In this document: in pieces, positions 48,513-60,720 of the stretch
Layout of the letters: the number at the start of each line of letters is the position of its first letter
How positions within the stretch are numbered: the stretch's first letter is position 1
Assembly (NCBI GenBank): GCA_003864495.1
Contig: ML133450.1
Location: forward strand, 2,087,734 to 2,151,733
DNA from: Nemopilema nomurai
Lineage: Eukaryota; Cnidaria; Scyphozoa; Rhizostomeae; Rhizostomatidae
Reading direction: 5' to 3'
Length of the DNA stretch: 64,000 nucleotides
Position numbers and translations under genes: made by a program
Notes under the pieces: model-generated
The model's input: the letters and a program-made list of their open reading frames with translations, nothing else
What the model was told of the DNA's origin: nothing
The model's database searches: none

Positions 48513-51500
48513 TCCACTATATCAGTTGCCAATATTTCAAGTTCTGGTTGATTTTGGAAAACAATCCAATTGGGCGAGAATCAAGATGATAGATGCATAT
48601 AAAATTGTATGATTAATAAAGCTTTTTAACTGTAAGTTGCCTATTGTAAAGTGTAATGGGCTCTATGGAAGTGTTCAGGCCTGACGCGATTATGCCATCA
48701 CTGTTAACGGATAAAATCCGCACAAAATTGGCTTATCTAAATTACCAGTAGTACTTGAATTATCAAATGAACAGAAAATTGAGCGAAGATGATTCTACCG
48801 CCATTAAATATATATGGTTAGCGGCTTTGAATCGTGAATTGCAAAACATGCATAGGGAGGCCGAAATTTGGCTCTCTGCGACATGACTCAGTAGCAAGTA
48901 TAAATCGGCCTTACATCGGGAAATTGCTGAAAGCAAGGAAGCAAGAATCAAAGTTACGTAATTTCTAGCATTTTTGGAGTCTCAAGAGTTGTACGTTTAG
49001 TAAAATTCTTTTACAATTTCCCTAATAATTTTTGTTTACGGTGGAAAATCCAAAAACAAGCAATTCCTACAGCATCAAAGAAGCAATAGTGGGAGACATG
49101 AGACTTGAGGGGCTTTAAAAGCCTATACAAACAAGTAGGAACAGCTTTAGTTAATTAACTGACAGCTACTTCTGGGAGAACAAAACCCGGAGATGGACGA
49201 GAAATGATAGTGGGTGAAGCCATCTTTGTCGCCTGGAGAATTCCAGCAGGTGATAGTACATGTTTGGCTTCCGTTGTTGGGCGCGGTAATGACAAGGGCC
49301 AGTGATGCTGGCCTTGCTGTGCTAGGAACATGTTGGGTGCCAAAAAAGCCACAACCGGGGCATTCGAAGCGGTCCTTGCACAGCGTGCAACAGACAATGA
49401 GAAAATAGCCTATCGGTTGGTGTCTAGAAATCACGTGTAAAGGAACGAACAACGATTACAACTTCATCAAAGATTGAGCTAACTGTGAAGCTAATGTGAT
49501 GAAAACATTGAGATATGAGGTCACAAGAGTCTGGGGGAGATTAAACACTACGAGAATGGCCAGGCCGAGATTATGGAGTTGCAATGAAACTTAGCAAATG
49601 GACTGCTTCTCAGATTCAAAGTGACGAAACTCCCTTACCTTTGACAACAATCGGCACAGTTATTTTGTGTGAAACACAGAAAACGGCATTATTGGCGAGT
49701 TAAGCATAAAAATGACGGCAACGATGAGTTGTAAAGACAAAATGAACCAGCACTCACGATGAAGTAATCAAGGAGACAGGAAAAGAAATTCAACCAAGCA
49801 TGGTGATAGTTACCAAAGGAGCGGTGTCACGTTGCCTTTTACTAAAGAGCTAATAAATTGCAAGCTTTTTGAAGGAATATCTTTGAAGGAAAGGGTGTAG
49901 ATAACCGATAAGAGTACTGAGAACCATCGCAAAAACCTGATGTGAGAAATAGGCTTCTCAAGGGGAAGTTCATGAGGAGAACTCAGATCTCTAAATACAA
50001 ACTCGGAGAATAAACGATTCCCAGAAACCTGAACTATGTCTGGAACTCTCACAGAAGTCATAGATCGGTGGAAAGGTCTGGAATGATATCGCAAATGACA
50101 TAAGAAATGCGGAATCTACTGACGTTTTCAAGTGAAATTGAGAGCCTAACTTTTGGACAAACAAAGTAAAATCTACACAGTAATAAGAGACCCCTAGCAT
50201 GACCTCCATGACCAGTTTAAGGCTTGTTTCGTTTTATAGCTAACCTATTTGTTTCAGAAAATTTGTAAATGAAGGTGCATAATAAAAAATGTAAATGCGA
50301 AAAATAATTTAAGGGCAAGAAAAACTCTCCCTGAGAAAGCACAAGAGACTTCATAGAATGTATCAACACAATTTAATTTAGAGTGATGTAAGAAATAATT
50401 TAGTCGGTAAACGAATCAGACAGTGACAGAAATGAACAGTGTATTACATTTGGTAGGGTGTTATTACGAAATTGGAGTTGGCGATTAAGAAAAAAAAACT
50501 GGACAGCATTATAGCGATACCTAATTCATATCTAATCCTAATTCGACCCTTAACTGAGAAGTGTTTTGTGGCTTAAGGACCCGCCTTTGTTGAAACGTAT
50601 CTTATCAATGACTTGATTACAGATGATTGCGCAACGCTTTGCAACCGCTGATTACGTAGCAGTAGATTGCGCCACCAGGTATTGCGTATTAGATTTCGTA
50701 ACATTTTCCACACAGTAGTCAATCCAACCCCTTATCCTTTTCATCTATTTCTACTGTAAATCGTTTAAAACGTTTGATAATCATAGTCCTTAAATAAATG
50801 GACTTATCTGATCCGAGAAGTTCTTGGAACCGAAGAACTGGGGACTTCTACAAATCCCAGCTCGAGTTTTCTACTCCACGAGGTCCAGTGAAGTCAATCA
50901 CACAATCATTTGGTGGTCGTTGGGCCTTTCCGATTGTCATGGCTTTGTGATTACCGCATCTTCTTAAAACAGGGGTGTTCGACGGCTCTCAAGAAGTTAA
51001 CACCCTAAGTGACATCTCAAGTTCTAATGATTGACCATTTTTGTGGCCAGAGGACGTTGAATAAGTCTCGTTACTCTACTTTTCATGCCGAGAAGCAACG
51101 AAACGGCGGCTTTAAAAGTCAAGGACGAGCGATCTGTCCGGTGTTAATGCGAAGTGCAGCCAGCTTCAGCGAATTCCAGGTTGAAAACAGATCAACTAGA
51201 AAATGGCCTGGCAAAGCCTGACTTGGTCTGCACCATGTGTAATTCCCAATATAGCGAGAGTCTTGGATTAGCTGATTAAATCTTTAATCACCTTCATGCG
51301 GTTTTCAATAGATTGATTCAAAAAGAAGAATATATATTTACAGGTCTTATTTTGGCTGCAATACAGCTCATCAGAGTTTCAGATTAAAATCTCACGTGTT
51401 GTCTGCTATTCCCCTGCCTGCTTTGTTGGTTTGGAAAAAAAATTGCTCCATGTGCTCCTTTGTTAAAGGTGCTTATAATACTTGTAGATCTGTAATTGAT

Positions 51501-52383
51501 TATTGAGTAACACTAATCACTATTTTTCATCATTCAATAGTTGTGCTGTTATTAAAGCAACGAGCTGTAGATATCTACTGATACACAATGTAAGGAATCG
51601 CGTCGAGTTTTGAGTGTATCGTTCTTCACAGTCACTCTGGGTTGCTGTCACGACAGGATGGCTAGGTTAGTCATTCCACTGTAGCTACCAGGACACTAAA
51701 CTTAACATACTCGACATAAATGTCTGTTCTCCTAGAGCCATAGCCAGAGGAATTCCTGAACTATAGGCTTCATTAACAACAAACGTCAGAAAAGTAGATG
51801 ACAAAAGCTTTGACTTTTTTGCAGACTCGATGCTCAGACCTTTTTCATGGCTAATGGACAAAAAGAACTACTTCTCCTTGTTTCCTCGTCAAGAACTCGC
51901 ACGAGCAAAACTTGAAAGCAAAGCAATTGTGTAAGCAGAAAGCAATTTTCACTATGATTTACAGGATGACCAAATTTTAAGCCGATGACTTCTTTGCAGA
52001 AAAGTGGTGACTGGATTCTCTTGAAATCTAAAGCAGAAGACGAACTCATTTCAGAATCTTAAACTTGGGAGCTCGTGTGAAGTCTGCAACCAATCAAGCT
52101 TGTTTCGAAGGCTCATATGATTGCAGCTTCTATGCCAGAGATACTCCAAGCTTCCATCTTTTTCGCAACTGGCTATCTATTTTTCAGCCTTTTGTCGTTT
52201 TCCGCCGTTTTCCGAGTACTTTAAATATGCAAAAACTCTTCCCGCCTTTCTAGTTATTATGAAGTTCTGTACTATGAAGCATTTGCTTAAAAGTGGTTAT
52301 ATAACACACTGGTTATATGAAACCCTCGAAGGTTGTAGCAGGATGAAGAAATGAACATTATAAACTAGGTCCGATTAAAAGTC
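48513..52383. other. Unassigned region with one GC-rich open patch
   Basis: At 49147-49400 two minus frames stay open together in GC-richer DNA (one has RFECPGCGFFGTQHVP, the other SPTIISRPSPGFVLPEV). It may be an exon but no family is recognised. Fragments at 49800-50210 change frame repeatedly and look decayed. The rest is AT-rich with no signal. Confidence 0.3.
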
Positions 52384-52707
52384 TTGAGACTTCCTGAAAA
52401 TACAAAGGAAATCAACGTAGGTATACCACCGTTACTATCGATATCGGCCCTCGAGCCATCAATCCCCAAGAGAAGAAGACAAAATGAGGCAAAAAGGCCC
52501 ACCTTCAAAAATCGACTCGAGCTTACATTCCAATCTCTTCTGGCAGAAGATCCGATAACTTTGCAAACGCGTCGCTGTGTCTGCGCTAAACAGAGTGCCA
52601 ACTGGGTTCTGAGAATGGGCTTTGGCCACAAGCCTGAAGCACTGTTTGGCCCATTCACACTTTCTTTCTTCCAAACTCAAATTTCCATGACTTTTAGACA
52701 TGAATAG
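52384..52707 (+). other. Unassigned open frame of 107 codons, no ATG start
   Basis: Open frame containing a basic stretch (IPKRRRQNEAKRP) and CVCAKQS. Its first codon is TTG, so if coding it would be an exon. No upstream acceptor or downstream donor stands out. Confidence 0.2.
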
Positions 52708-55090
52708 GGAATACATTATTCCACTGGATTAAAATAAATACATTGGCTAAGAAACAATCAAGGAATTTAATTACACCTCGGGCATCTGGACACAGTGAGA
52801 TCAATTAAATCCTTTATAACAGCAAGATACAGTGGTGGAAATATTAGCCCCTGGTCGTTCAATAGTTGGGAGATAAACCAAGATTAGCAGAGACAAAAAC
52901 ATAAACATTCAAGCCTTTAAAAGCACTTATCGCTATATGCGAAGCTTGCTAATAAGTATTCAAACAGAAACATACAAGGCCATCGAGTGCATCGTCTCTT
53001 GTGCACAGCAAGGTGTGAAAAAGATTCAAAGACAAGCACCTCCTACTTTTGATTTAATGACTTTATAAAAGCCTGATTATGATTATATCAGCTATATTTT
53101 TCAGAAAGCTTATATCAATAGTAATTAGATGTAGTTTTGTGCAGGCAAACCTGACTGATGATGGAAATATTAACGACCTATGGCATGCAAGTACTTAATT
53201 GTAATTAAAATAATGTGGGTGTACTGCAAGGATGTTGGATGACTGTTCTTCTACTCGTCTCACGCAGTCAAATTGAAAATATCTGATGTTAGTCCACAGC
53301 CAAGAAATCAACAGGAAATCTACGAAACTTAAACCTCGAGTCAGCAGTGGCAAAAAAACGCGAGCCAACGTGACCAGATAATCATTCGGTGCAGTACATT
53401 CAACCAAGGGCAAACACCAACGTGGTGTTTTAAAGCCTTGCTATAAGATGATTTATAAAATGTGTCATAAATTGTTCAAATTCAACATTTTAGTCTAATG
53501 ACTTGAGCAAGTATCATAATCTTTTAATATGGAAACGTATTCGTTGCGTGGTGCAGTTTTCTTTGCCAGTTCTTCTCCGCACTGACTCAAAAGAGGTTTG
53601 CTGCTGAACCAAAAGCGAATTACCTCAAAAACGTGAACCAGAAAGAATGAGCGCTTGTGGGAAATTAGTCCAGCAGTCCAAGTAGTGAGAGATCGTATAA
53701 GTCACGGTGCATGATAAAAATTACGTCTGCCGTGCAAAATGTCGCAAAGCCTCGAAGCGAAACCGTTCTAGAAGTATCCCCAATCCAATTTTAGCGCAAA
53801 AACAGCCTGGAAGATGGTCGAAATTGAAATGATAGAATGCAAACTGAGCTTTGGCGAGGAGGAATCTATTCGACATAACTGCTGTGTGCATGATTTTGTC
53901 GCACGACGTTGCCACAACAACAAATAACGAACCGGTTAAAACACAACCTTAAAGCAAGCCTAAACATCGGAGGGAGAGAAAACTTTTTTTTAATAGACCG
54001 TAACAGCCAGCGCTAAAATTACCTGGGTTGTCATCTTAAAGAGTTTAAAAGCTTTGATGTAATTCAATAAAACGGAACCCACATACTAATAGTGCATCGT
54101 CGAAATACGCGAATTCTCGACTGTGTTTCTTTTGGAGTGAGCATCCCACTTACTGAAAATCAGGGTGTTCCTTGCCATTCAGTTTTGCTGGAAAGTCAGA
54201 GAACTGCTTTCGGGCAAGACCCAAACAAACAACAACCCAAACGTGGATCCGCCTCACAACATGCTAGAGCGATATTTTGACAACGGATTATCACTGAAGG
54301 CCGCCATTTCTTTTGCCCATCTATTTTACGCATTAGCATTATTCAGAGAATCAGAAATGCTGCTGGTTCGAAATTAGTGAAATCTGTGAAAACTGATTTA
54401 CATTGAGTTTCAATCGCACAACAATGCTTTATTCTGATGTTCTGCAAAACTAGAAGTTTAAGATTAGTAAAAAAAGTTCGGTCGAAAGAAAAATGATTTG
54501 CTTTTGATTCAGCTTCCATGCAATAACGCCTACCAAAAATGTTGGAAGACTAACGGCAATTCTTTCCTTGCGTTCGTTCATCACCAACAACAAGTCTGAG
54601 AATTGAAACACCTATTACTTGAAACATTTGAGGTATCTGAGATAAAAGGTTTAGCAGACAAATGAGGTACATTAGTTCTCCAACATTATGACACTTAAAA
54701 CACCTAAAAATATCAAAGACAAAACAGCTTTAGTTCAGAAATTGGATACATTTGCTTTCACCTCTGCCAGCAGAGTACATTTTGACGTTCGATGCATTAA
54801 GAAGTGTCAAAAACAAAAGAACTCTGCCTGTAGAATGCTTTTTCGGCACAGCTCTAGAATCTGTTTTCCATTAAAATTCTCGCATTAAAAGTCCCATCAG
54901 AATAGCAAAATCCTGAATTTGACAGGAAAAATCCACTGATTGAGTTGCCTAAATTTCACCCGATCGCAAAACAAAATAACTGTGCAGAATGTAAGGAGAT
55001 GTATGGCTAGAACTACACAAAGCAGCACTTGAGAGCTAGAGTCCAGAAAAAAAAGCAACAATTCTACTTGAAGAGAAATGTAAAAAACCC
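52708..55090. other. Unassigned AT-rich region
   Basis: Nothing recognised. Two copies of a loosely similar string, GGTGGAAATATTAGC at 52834 and GATGGAAATATTAACG at 53160, lie about 325 bp apart in direct orientation. Confidence 0.35.
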
Positions 55091-56011
55091 ATTCTTCCGC
55101 AGTTGGTAAACAAAATTGCAAAAGTTACTGCAAATGCACTGGCTTTAAGTAAATCATCTGTTTTGTTAGGTGGCGCAAATCTTCTGGATCTAGTGTTAAA
55201 CCACGATCGAGAAGAGCTTCGAAGCAGGTATCTTCTCTATCTGACTTTTTTAGCATCAAAGCGTGAAAAACGCGGTGAGTGGCTACGGCAACATTAAACG
55301 TAATGCAGGTAGGGCTATTGGGATCCGCACGTGGAATTTAATTTCCTCTTTGGGCTTCTAGCGAAGGGTACTCTGCCCCAAAAGCACCCAGCCTAAATGC
55401 TAGCAACAGAACATGGGTGCCCCAAGAAATTAAAGTATAGCTGAGCGAATGCGCAACAGACAAGAAACAACAGCTGGCGCTAACCCAAACACCCGCCTTC
55501 GTTTTGAAAGCCACGATCGTTCGCCATTTGAAACAGCAATCCAATATGTTGACAAGTACTTTATTAGAACTCGACGAACTTTAGCAACATAATGGTTATG
55601 TAATAGAAGAGGAGAATCAGCTGATGTGCTTTGGTGATCACCACAGACATGCTTCAAAACAAAAAGGTGGCAAAGTCATGGAAACTGTAGCCAGCGTTTG
55701 CAAGATACTCAACATGTATAGTTACTGAAAATGATACAGTACCTTATAAATCTATCACAGGACGACTTGAGCAACAGTGCGACCGCCAAATATTTCAGGA
55801 TCGTTGGCAAAGACTTTTGCGCTTTAAAAGAGCCCGTTCGCTTCGAGTCGACCAGGTCTTTACATTGGCAAACAACCAGCTACAGGCTCAAGGGCGACTG
55901 ATAACAGCACAGGAAAGGCAGCGCATTATAAACAGTATACTTCTCAATCAGGGGGTTACATTGTCTGCATTCACAATGAAGATTGGAAAGAAAGGACGCT
56001 GCATTGTATAG
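55091..56011 (+). pseudogene. Possible decayed coding region, family unknown
   Basis: Sense-like plus-strand stretches follow one another in changing frames: SKSSVLLGGANLLDLVLNHD (about 55148-55207), SPFETAIQYVDKYFIRTRRT (about 55516-55575), a stretch with KVMETVASVCKILNMY (about 55676-55723), and an open run from about 55690 to the stop at 56009 that includes QIFQDRWQRLLRFKRARSL. No ATG opens the last run. It could be a broken transposon or gene, or a multi-exon gene with poor splice sites. I do not recognise the family. Confidence 0.3.
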
Positions 56012-57253
56012 CATTGTGTCATTGTGGAGAAGAAGGCAATTCAGAAGGAAAATGCAAGCAGGGCCATGAAATTAAGCAAGTAAAAATCGGCGGGGAAAGG
56101 GGCGGTTGGGGGGACAATTCGATAGCACAGAACAGGTATCGAATGCTATAAAAGCAGGTATACACAATCAGTTTTTTCGTCATTTTTACCCATTAGTCAA
56201 AATATGTGATGTTTTTAGACTGACAAGGTGAAACAGCCAGTTTTTTAGAAATTCTGACGTGCTTAACTCTTCAGTTAAACTGATCAGTAAGAACATTATA
56301 CGAACCGGATAGGAATGGTTATAACACAAATCAACGTATTATCTATGACGTATTTTGAGTGAGCCATCATATTTCTAAAGCAAACATCATATTGTTACAA
56401 CTAACTGAATTATCGGAGGTATAGCATCACGGTAGCAATATCATTGTGTATTAAGGCAAACAGTAATTGAAATTTCACCCTCAAATCTTATTGAATTCAT
56501 GCTTCTTCTGTTGACGAAAATCCTTCAAATACATATGTATCATACGTTTCTATTTGTGAACTTTTTTGTAGCCATGGCTTTACCCATATAGATATCTGTT
56601 TTCTCCTCTTTCTTCGTTTTGTCATTGTGGCAACAATTATTGCAGAGGCTGCACGCTTTGCGTAGCTATCCATCGCAAAACTGTCAACTGATGAATTTTG
56701 ATCGCAGTAACACGCACAATATGGAAAAACAGATATGGGAAAATTTTGGGGAAAACTGACGGAAAGAAACTGATCGTGTATTTTAGTCTTAAGTGATCGA
56801 CTAAGAAGCTGGCGGGAAGGCACGTGAAATGATGTTTTATATAGGATGCATTTTTTTATGCCCACGATTTTATGCAAACAAAAACTCCGGTTCGGCTACG
56901 ATTTATGTAACAAGATGAGACAAATTGCATGAAATTAAGTATACTTCTTACCTATCTTTAATTGTTAATGAGAAGCCCTCGATGTTTACGTAATACAAAA
57001 CAAAAGCAAAGTTACTAGCACCTGCCTGTTTATCACCCAATGCATTTGCAACCATGGTAGGCTGAGGTTGTTTGGCTGTAACAAGGAAGATGGCGGACTC
57101 AAATCACGAGTGGATTTTCCTTATGATGTACGCAGCAGTCAGTGGACATGGAAGCAGTGGTCTTTTTACCGCCTTTTTATGGCATTACGTACGCATGGTT
57201 CGCGCACTGGATCATGACTTGTCAAGGAGAAGAAAATTACTCTTGCTTTCCAA
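56012..57253. other. Unassigned region
   Basis: AT-rich. A possible 26-nt minus exon at 56957-56982 (reads GFSLTIKD, followed by gtaaga) is isolated. The minus frame at 56497-56877 has no recognisable match. Confidence 0.25.
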
Positions 57254-57444
57254 TACCGCAAATGATGAAATTAGCGCCCGGGGCGCTTATTCAAAAAAGC
57301 ATACGTTTACAAGGGGAAGGCGCTTATTAAATATGGGGTGTTTAATAGAAAAATCGCCTTTACCCCGGGGCGCTTATTCAGGTGGGGCAGTTATTTTGCA
57401 AGGGTGACTTTTTGGCAGGGGCGCTAATTTCGTCATTTACGGTA
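57254..57444. mobile_element. MITE-like element, 191 bp
   Basis: Inverted ends of about 28 bp: TACCGCAAATGATGAAATTA at the left and, on the other strand, TACCGTAAATGACGAAATTA at the right, both continuing GCGCCC. The inside repeats GGGGCGCTTATT three times. Non-coding. Confidence 0.83.
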
Positions 57445-58496
57445 TCCCTCTTCTTAATTATGGTTTAATCTCTCACCATCTTATTGATTTGGCCTATCCC
57501 CATGAATTTGGAGCTTCCTATCAGAACAAATCCCCCTTCCCCGTTATTGGTCAGTATGCTGTAACCCAAAGGAGAAACTCAATCGGCTTGGAATCCTATC
57601 TAGCAGACTGTTTTCCACAAACAGATTCAATTACTCGACACACAATTATAATATAGGCCGTTATTGAACATGATTCGATTAAGAATTGTCGTTGGCATCA
57701 CAATAATTTTCCAGGAAGGCCCTTATAGGAAACGAGAAAAGTAGATAAGGCCCTTATAGGAGATGAGAAATATATTGTAGAATTGCGCAGCCATGTGTTA
57801 TTATGCCTTGTTTCAACTATAAGGAATCATATATTTCTTTGGTGGAAACTGAAGGTACGCATCTCTTTGCATTTGAGCAAGACTACATAGCCTATTTCAG
57901 CATGTAGTACCCCTTAAGTGAAGGGGGTGACATGAATTTTGAGTTTTGTGTGACATGAATTTCAGTTGAAGCTTCAAGAATGAGGCAATTGCCTTTGAAT
58001 GAGGCAATGAGAACGAGCCTTAGTAAATGAGTGTGTAAGCGAACAAATTAATAAACAAATAAACGATGAATGCATGAACTGGTGATTAAAATTACAGAAA
58101 AATACGTCGTTAGAAACTTGAGCCTTCATTAACTTACATGTATTTTTGTTGAACCAATTACTGTTGAGCAATTTGAACCATACTTATCTTACAGCGAAAT
58201 AACTAAATACATGTCCAGCTACCCAAAATTGGTCGTCGCATATCGAATCTGCCATCACCTGCCGGTGAGGGAATCTAGCGCAGCAAAAGTTAATATCGAT
58301 AAGATAAAGTGTTGTGAGGCTGAAAAGACAAATCAATAATTGATCAAAGGTGTAAATTTTGGGCTGCAACTGTGATAAAAAGACGAGAATTGCAAGGGCT
58401 GGGACTAAAGGTGAGATACTGCAGGGCTAACAGTGCGGGAAGAGACAGTGGAGGAGGGTTAGGGGCTTTGTCAAGGTAAGCCCAATGTGAATACAG
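57445..58496. other. Unassigned region
   Basis: A short direct duplication of AGGCCCTTATAGGA lies at 57716 and 57748. A possible plus exon at 58420-58473 (reads ANSAGRDSGGGLGALS before gtaagc) is isolated and unassigned. Confidence 0.3.
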
Positions 58497-58702
58497 CCAT
58501 AATCCAAAGACTAGATTTTTGTGCCATAGTTCAAAGACTAGATTTTTGTGCCATAGTTCAAAGACTAGATTTTTGTGCCATAGTTCAAAGACTAGATTTT
58601 TGTGCCATAGTTCAAAGACTAGATTTTTGTGCTATGATCCAAAGACTAGATTTTTGTGCCATGATCCAAAGACTAGATTTTTGTGCCATGATCCAAAGAC
58701 GA
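58497..58702. repeat. 27-bp tandem repeat, 7 copies plus a partial
   Basis: Copies of CAAAGACTAGATTTTTGTGC plus seven bases start every 27 bp from 58505 to 58667, with a truncated copy at 58694. The last three differ (ATGATC in place of ATAGTT). Since 27 is a multiple of three, one plus frame repeats QRLDFCAIV and stays open into a non-repeat tail ending at 58828. Confidence 0.96.
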
Positions 58703-60478
58703 GGCAGAAAATTTGTGTTGCCAAGAGAACCGGTGTACCAAGTTGGGAATGCTAAAGAAGATAAGAGTGACACCGCATCAGAAGAAATGGGCTTCGAGCT
58801 CGAGAAAGACAAAAGGCAATTGGCCTGAACCAAGTTCTTTGCCATGTTAAGAAAAACTTTGAGGTGCGGTGCAAGTACATAACCGGGCTGCCAAAAAACG
58901 AGCTTTGGTTAATTAAATTCAATACTCAAATGCCCAAGTTTAGAAAAAAGAATGTCTTCTATATCCTCACTACACAATACGCTATTAGACATTTAGACAT
59001 TAAGCCTTTTTCTGGCATCATTCAATTTTTTTGCCTTGAAACCTTCGTCAGCTGGAACTTCGATCTTTCAGTACAACATCTTCGTTAATTTTTCATTTTG
59101 ATTTCCCTTAAAACCTTTTTATGTTATCTCTAACTCGCATGACCGTACAAAAGGTCGTCTACCTACAATTTGACTTGGTGCCAGCTTCTTTTCTATCTTG
59201 GTCAGGCATTACTAGAGCCTTCCTTACGTCATTTAAAATTCCCTTTAATTTCACCCTATTGCTTCCCCCTATTGCACCCTTCTTTGTACCCAAAACTTTG
59301 CAAAATTAGCTTACACAGATAACTAGTCTTCTTGATGTCATTATTCAAACCACGTGAATGATTAGTCCATTTAAGCTACATCTTTTTCCAAGTGTTGTGT
59401 TTCTAAGTTTTCTAAGTCTAACTCTTGCGAACAACGCTTCTGCGATGTGACCACCTAGCTAAACGGAGCCTTCTCCTCAAACGAATATGATTTAGTAGAC
59501 TTGCCCCACTCAATAGATAAGTCACGTTTTTTTCATTCATCTATCTTTGCCATTAAACCCGTTGACCGCATGCTGCCACCTCTGATTTTGCCGTGGTAAT
59601 CGATCTGGCAAAACGAGAATGGCGAATACAGCCCTCAGTGCCTTGGTATAGCAAACATCGGGGCTGGAAAATTCACTATGGCGGTAGATTAACATCAAAG
59701 CCAATGAATGGTTTTCTGAATCGACATCCTATGCAGACGATTATCACAGAGTCAATACTCAAAAGCTTTGTTTCTCAAATGTTCACATTTCCGCTGCAAT
59801 AAACGGGATACTGCAAGATGAGAAAAAGTTACCATATCAGCAATACAATCTTAAACACATAGCTGCTCGCGATTGATAATAATTGATTCGTTGTAGGCAA
59901 CCAAGTTTTACCAGTAAAAACTGGTTTTCATTTGTTTTAAAAATCTTTGTTAGCAACGTCCTGCTTTTAAAACGACTGTCAAAGCTCAATTTTGTGAAAA
60001 CAGGCAATTAAAAGTTTGCATTTCAAATGCCTTTGAAAATCAACTTTCTAGCAAAGCGTCATATCCAACGACATTTTCATTTAGACTTCTACGCGATAAA
60101 AGACTCCTTTTCCATATAGCACTGGCGCCTAAACCGAGATTGCAACATCTGCTGCCTGTGATAAGGTCGGCTAATTTTTCACTGTGATACAGTTTCCACG
60201 AAAGTAATCCAATATTCAAGGAATCTTTGTCCAACATCATTTTTGCAGTTAAAGTAGAGTGCTTAGAAACGTCTGCAAAGGCAATAGAAAAACGCGAAGG
60301 TTGGATGACAGTAATTCATCCTGTTGATTTCCAACGGGGCTTTGAATACTGGCTTCAAACTGGCCTCTTAGTTAAGTCAAAACAACCATCGATAACTTAA
60401 TTGAACTGAGTTTCAATCAAGTCCACACCTTGACGGGATAAAACTTAATGTAAATGGGTGACTCGTGCAAATGTTACC
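58703..60478. other. Unassigned region with an acidic/basic open tail
   Basis: The frame leaving the 27-bp array reads RRGRKFVLPREPVYQVG and a Lys/Glu-rich end to 58828; a second frame at about 58830-58960 reads FEVRCKYITGLPKNELWLI. Both look mildly coding but match nothing known to me. The rest is featureless. Confidence 0.25.
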
Positions 60479-60720
60479 TAACAAAAATAAGGAAGTTCCT
60501 TTGTCGAAAGGAAGGGTGGAAAGGAGATATAAAAAGTAGAGAAAAGCAAAGAAAAGATGAAGGGAAATAAAGTGATAATAGGAATAAGGAAAACAGGAAT
60601 CAGATAAGTATGGAATAGATTAAAAAAGAGTAGGATCAAAGAAAAGAAAAATTGGTCAACAATGAACAAGAAGAAAATAGAAAAGAAGTCGTGTTAAAAA
60701 GCGAACAGAATGCAATTTAA
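60479..60720. repeat. Polypurine tract
   Basis: About 240 bp in which the plus strand is almost entirely A and G (GAAAAGCAAAGAAAAGATGA and similar). No period is evident. The long minus frames over it come from this bias. Confidence 0.8.

Noticed and set aside
52834..53180. Possible Tc1-like element starting TACAGTGGTGG
   Set aside because: The second similar string is in direct orientation, so there is no inverted-repeat pair.
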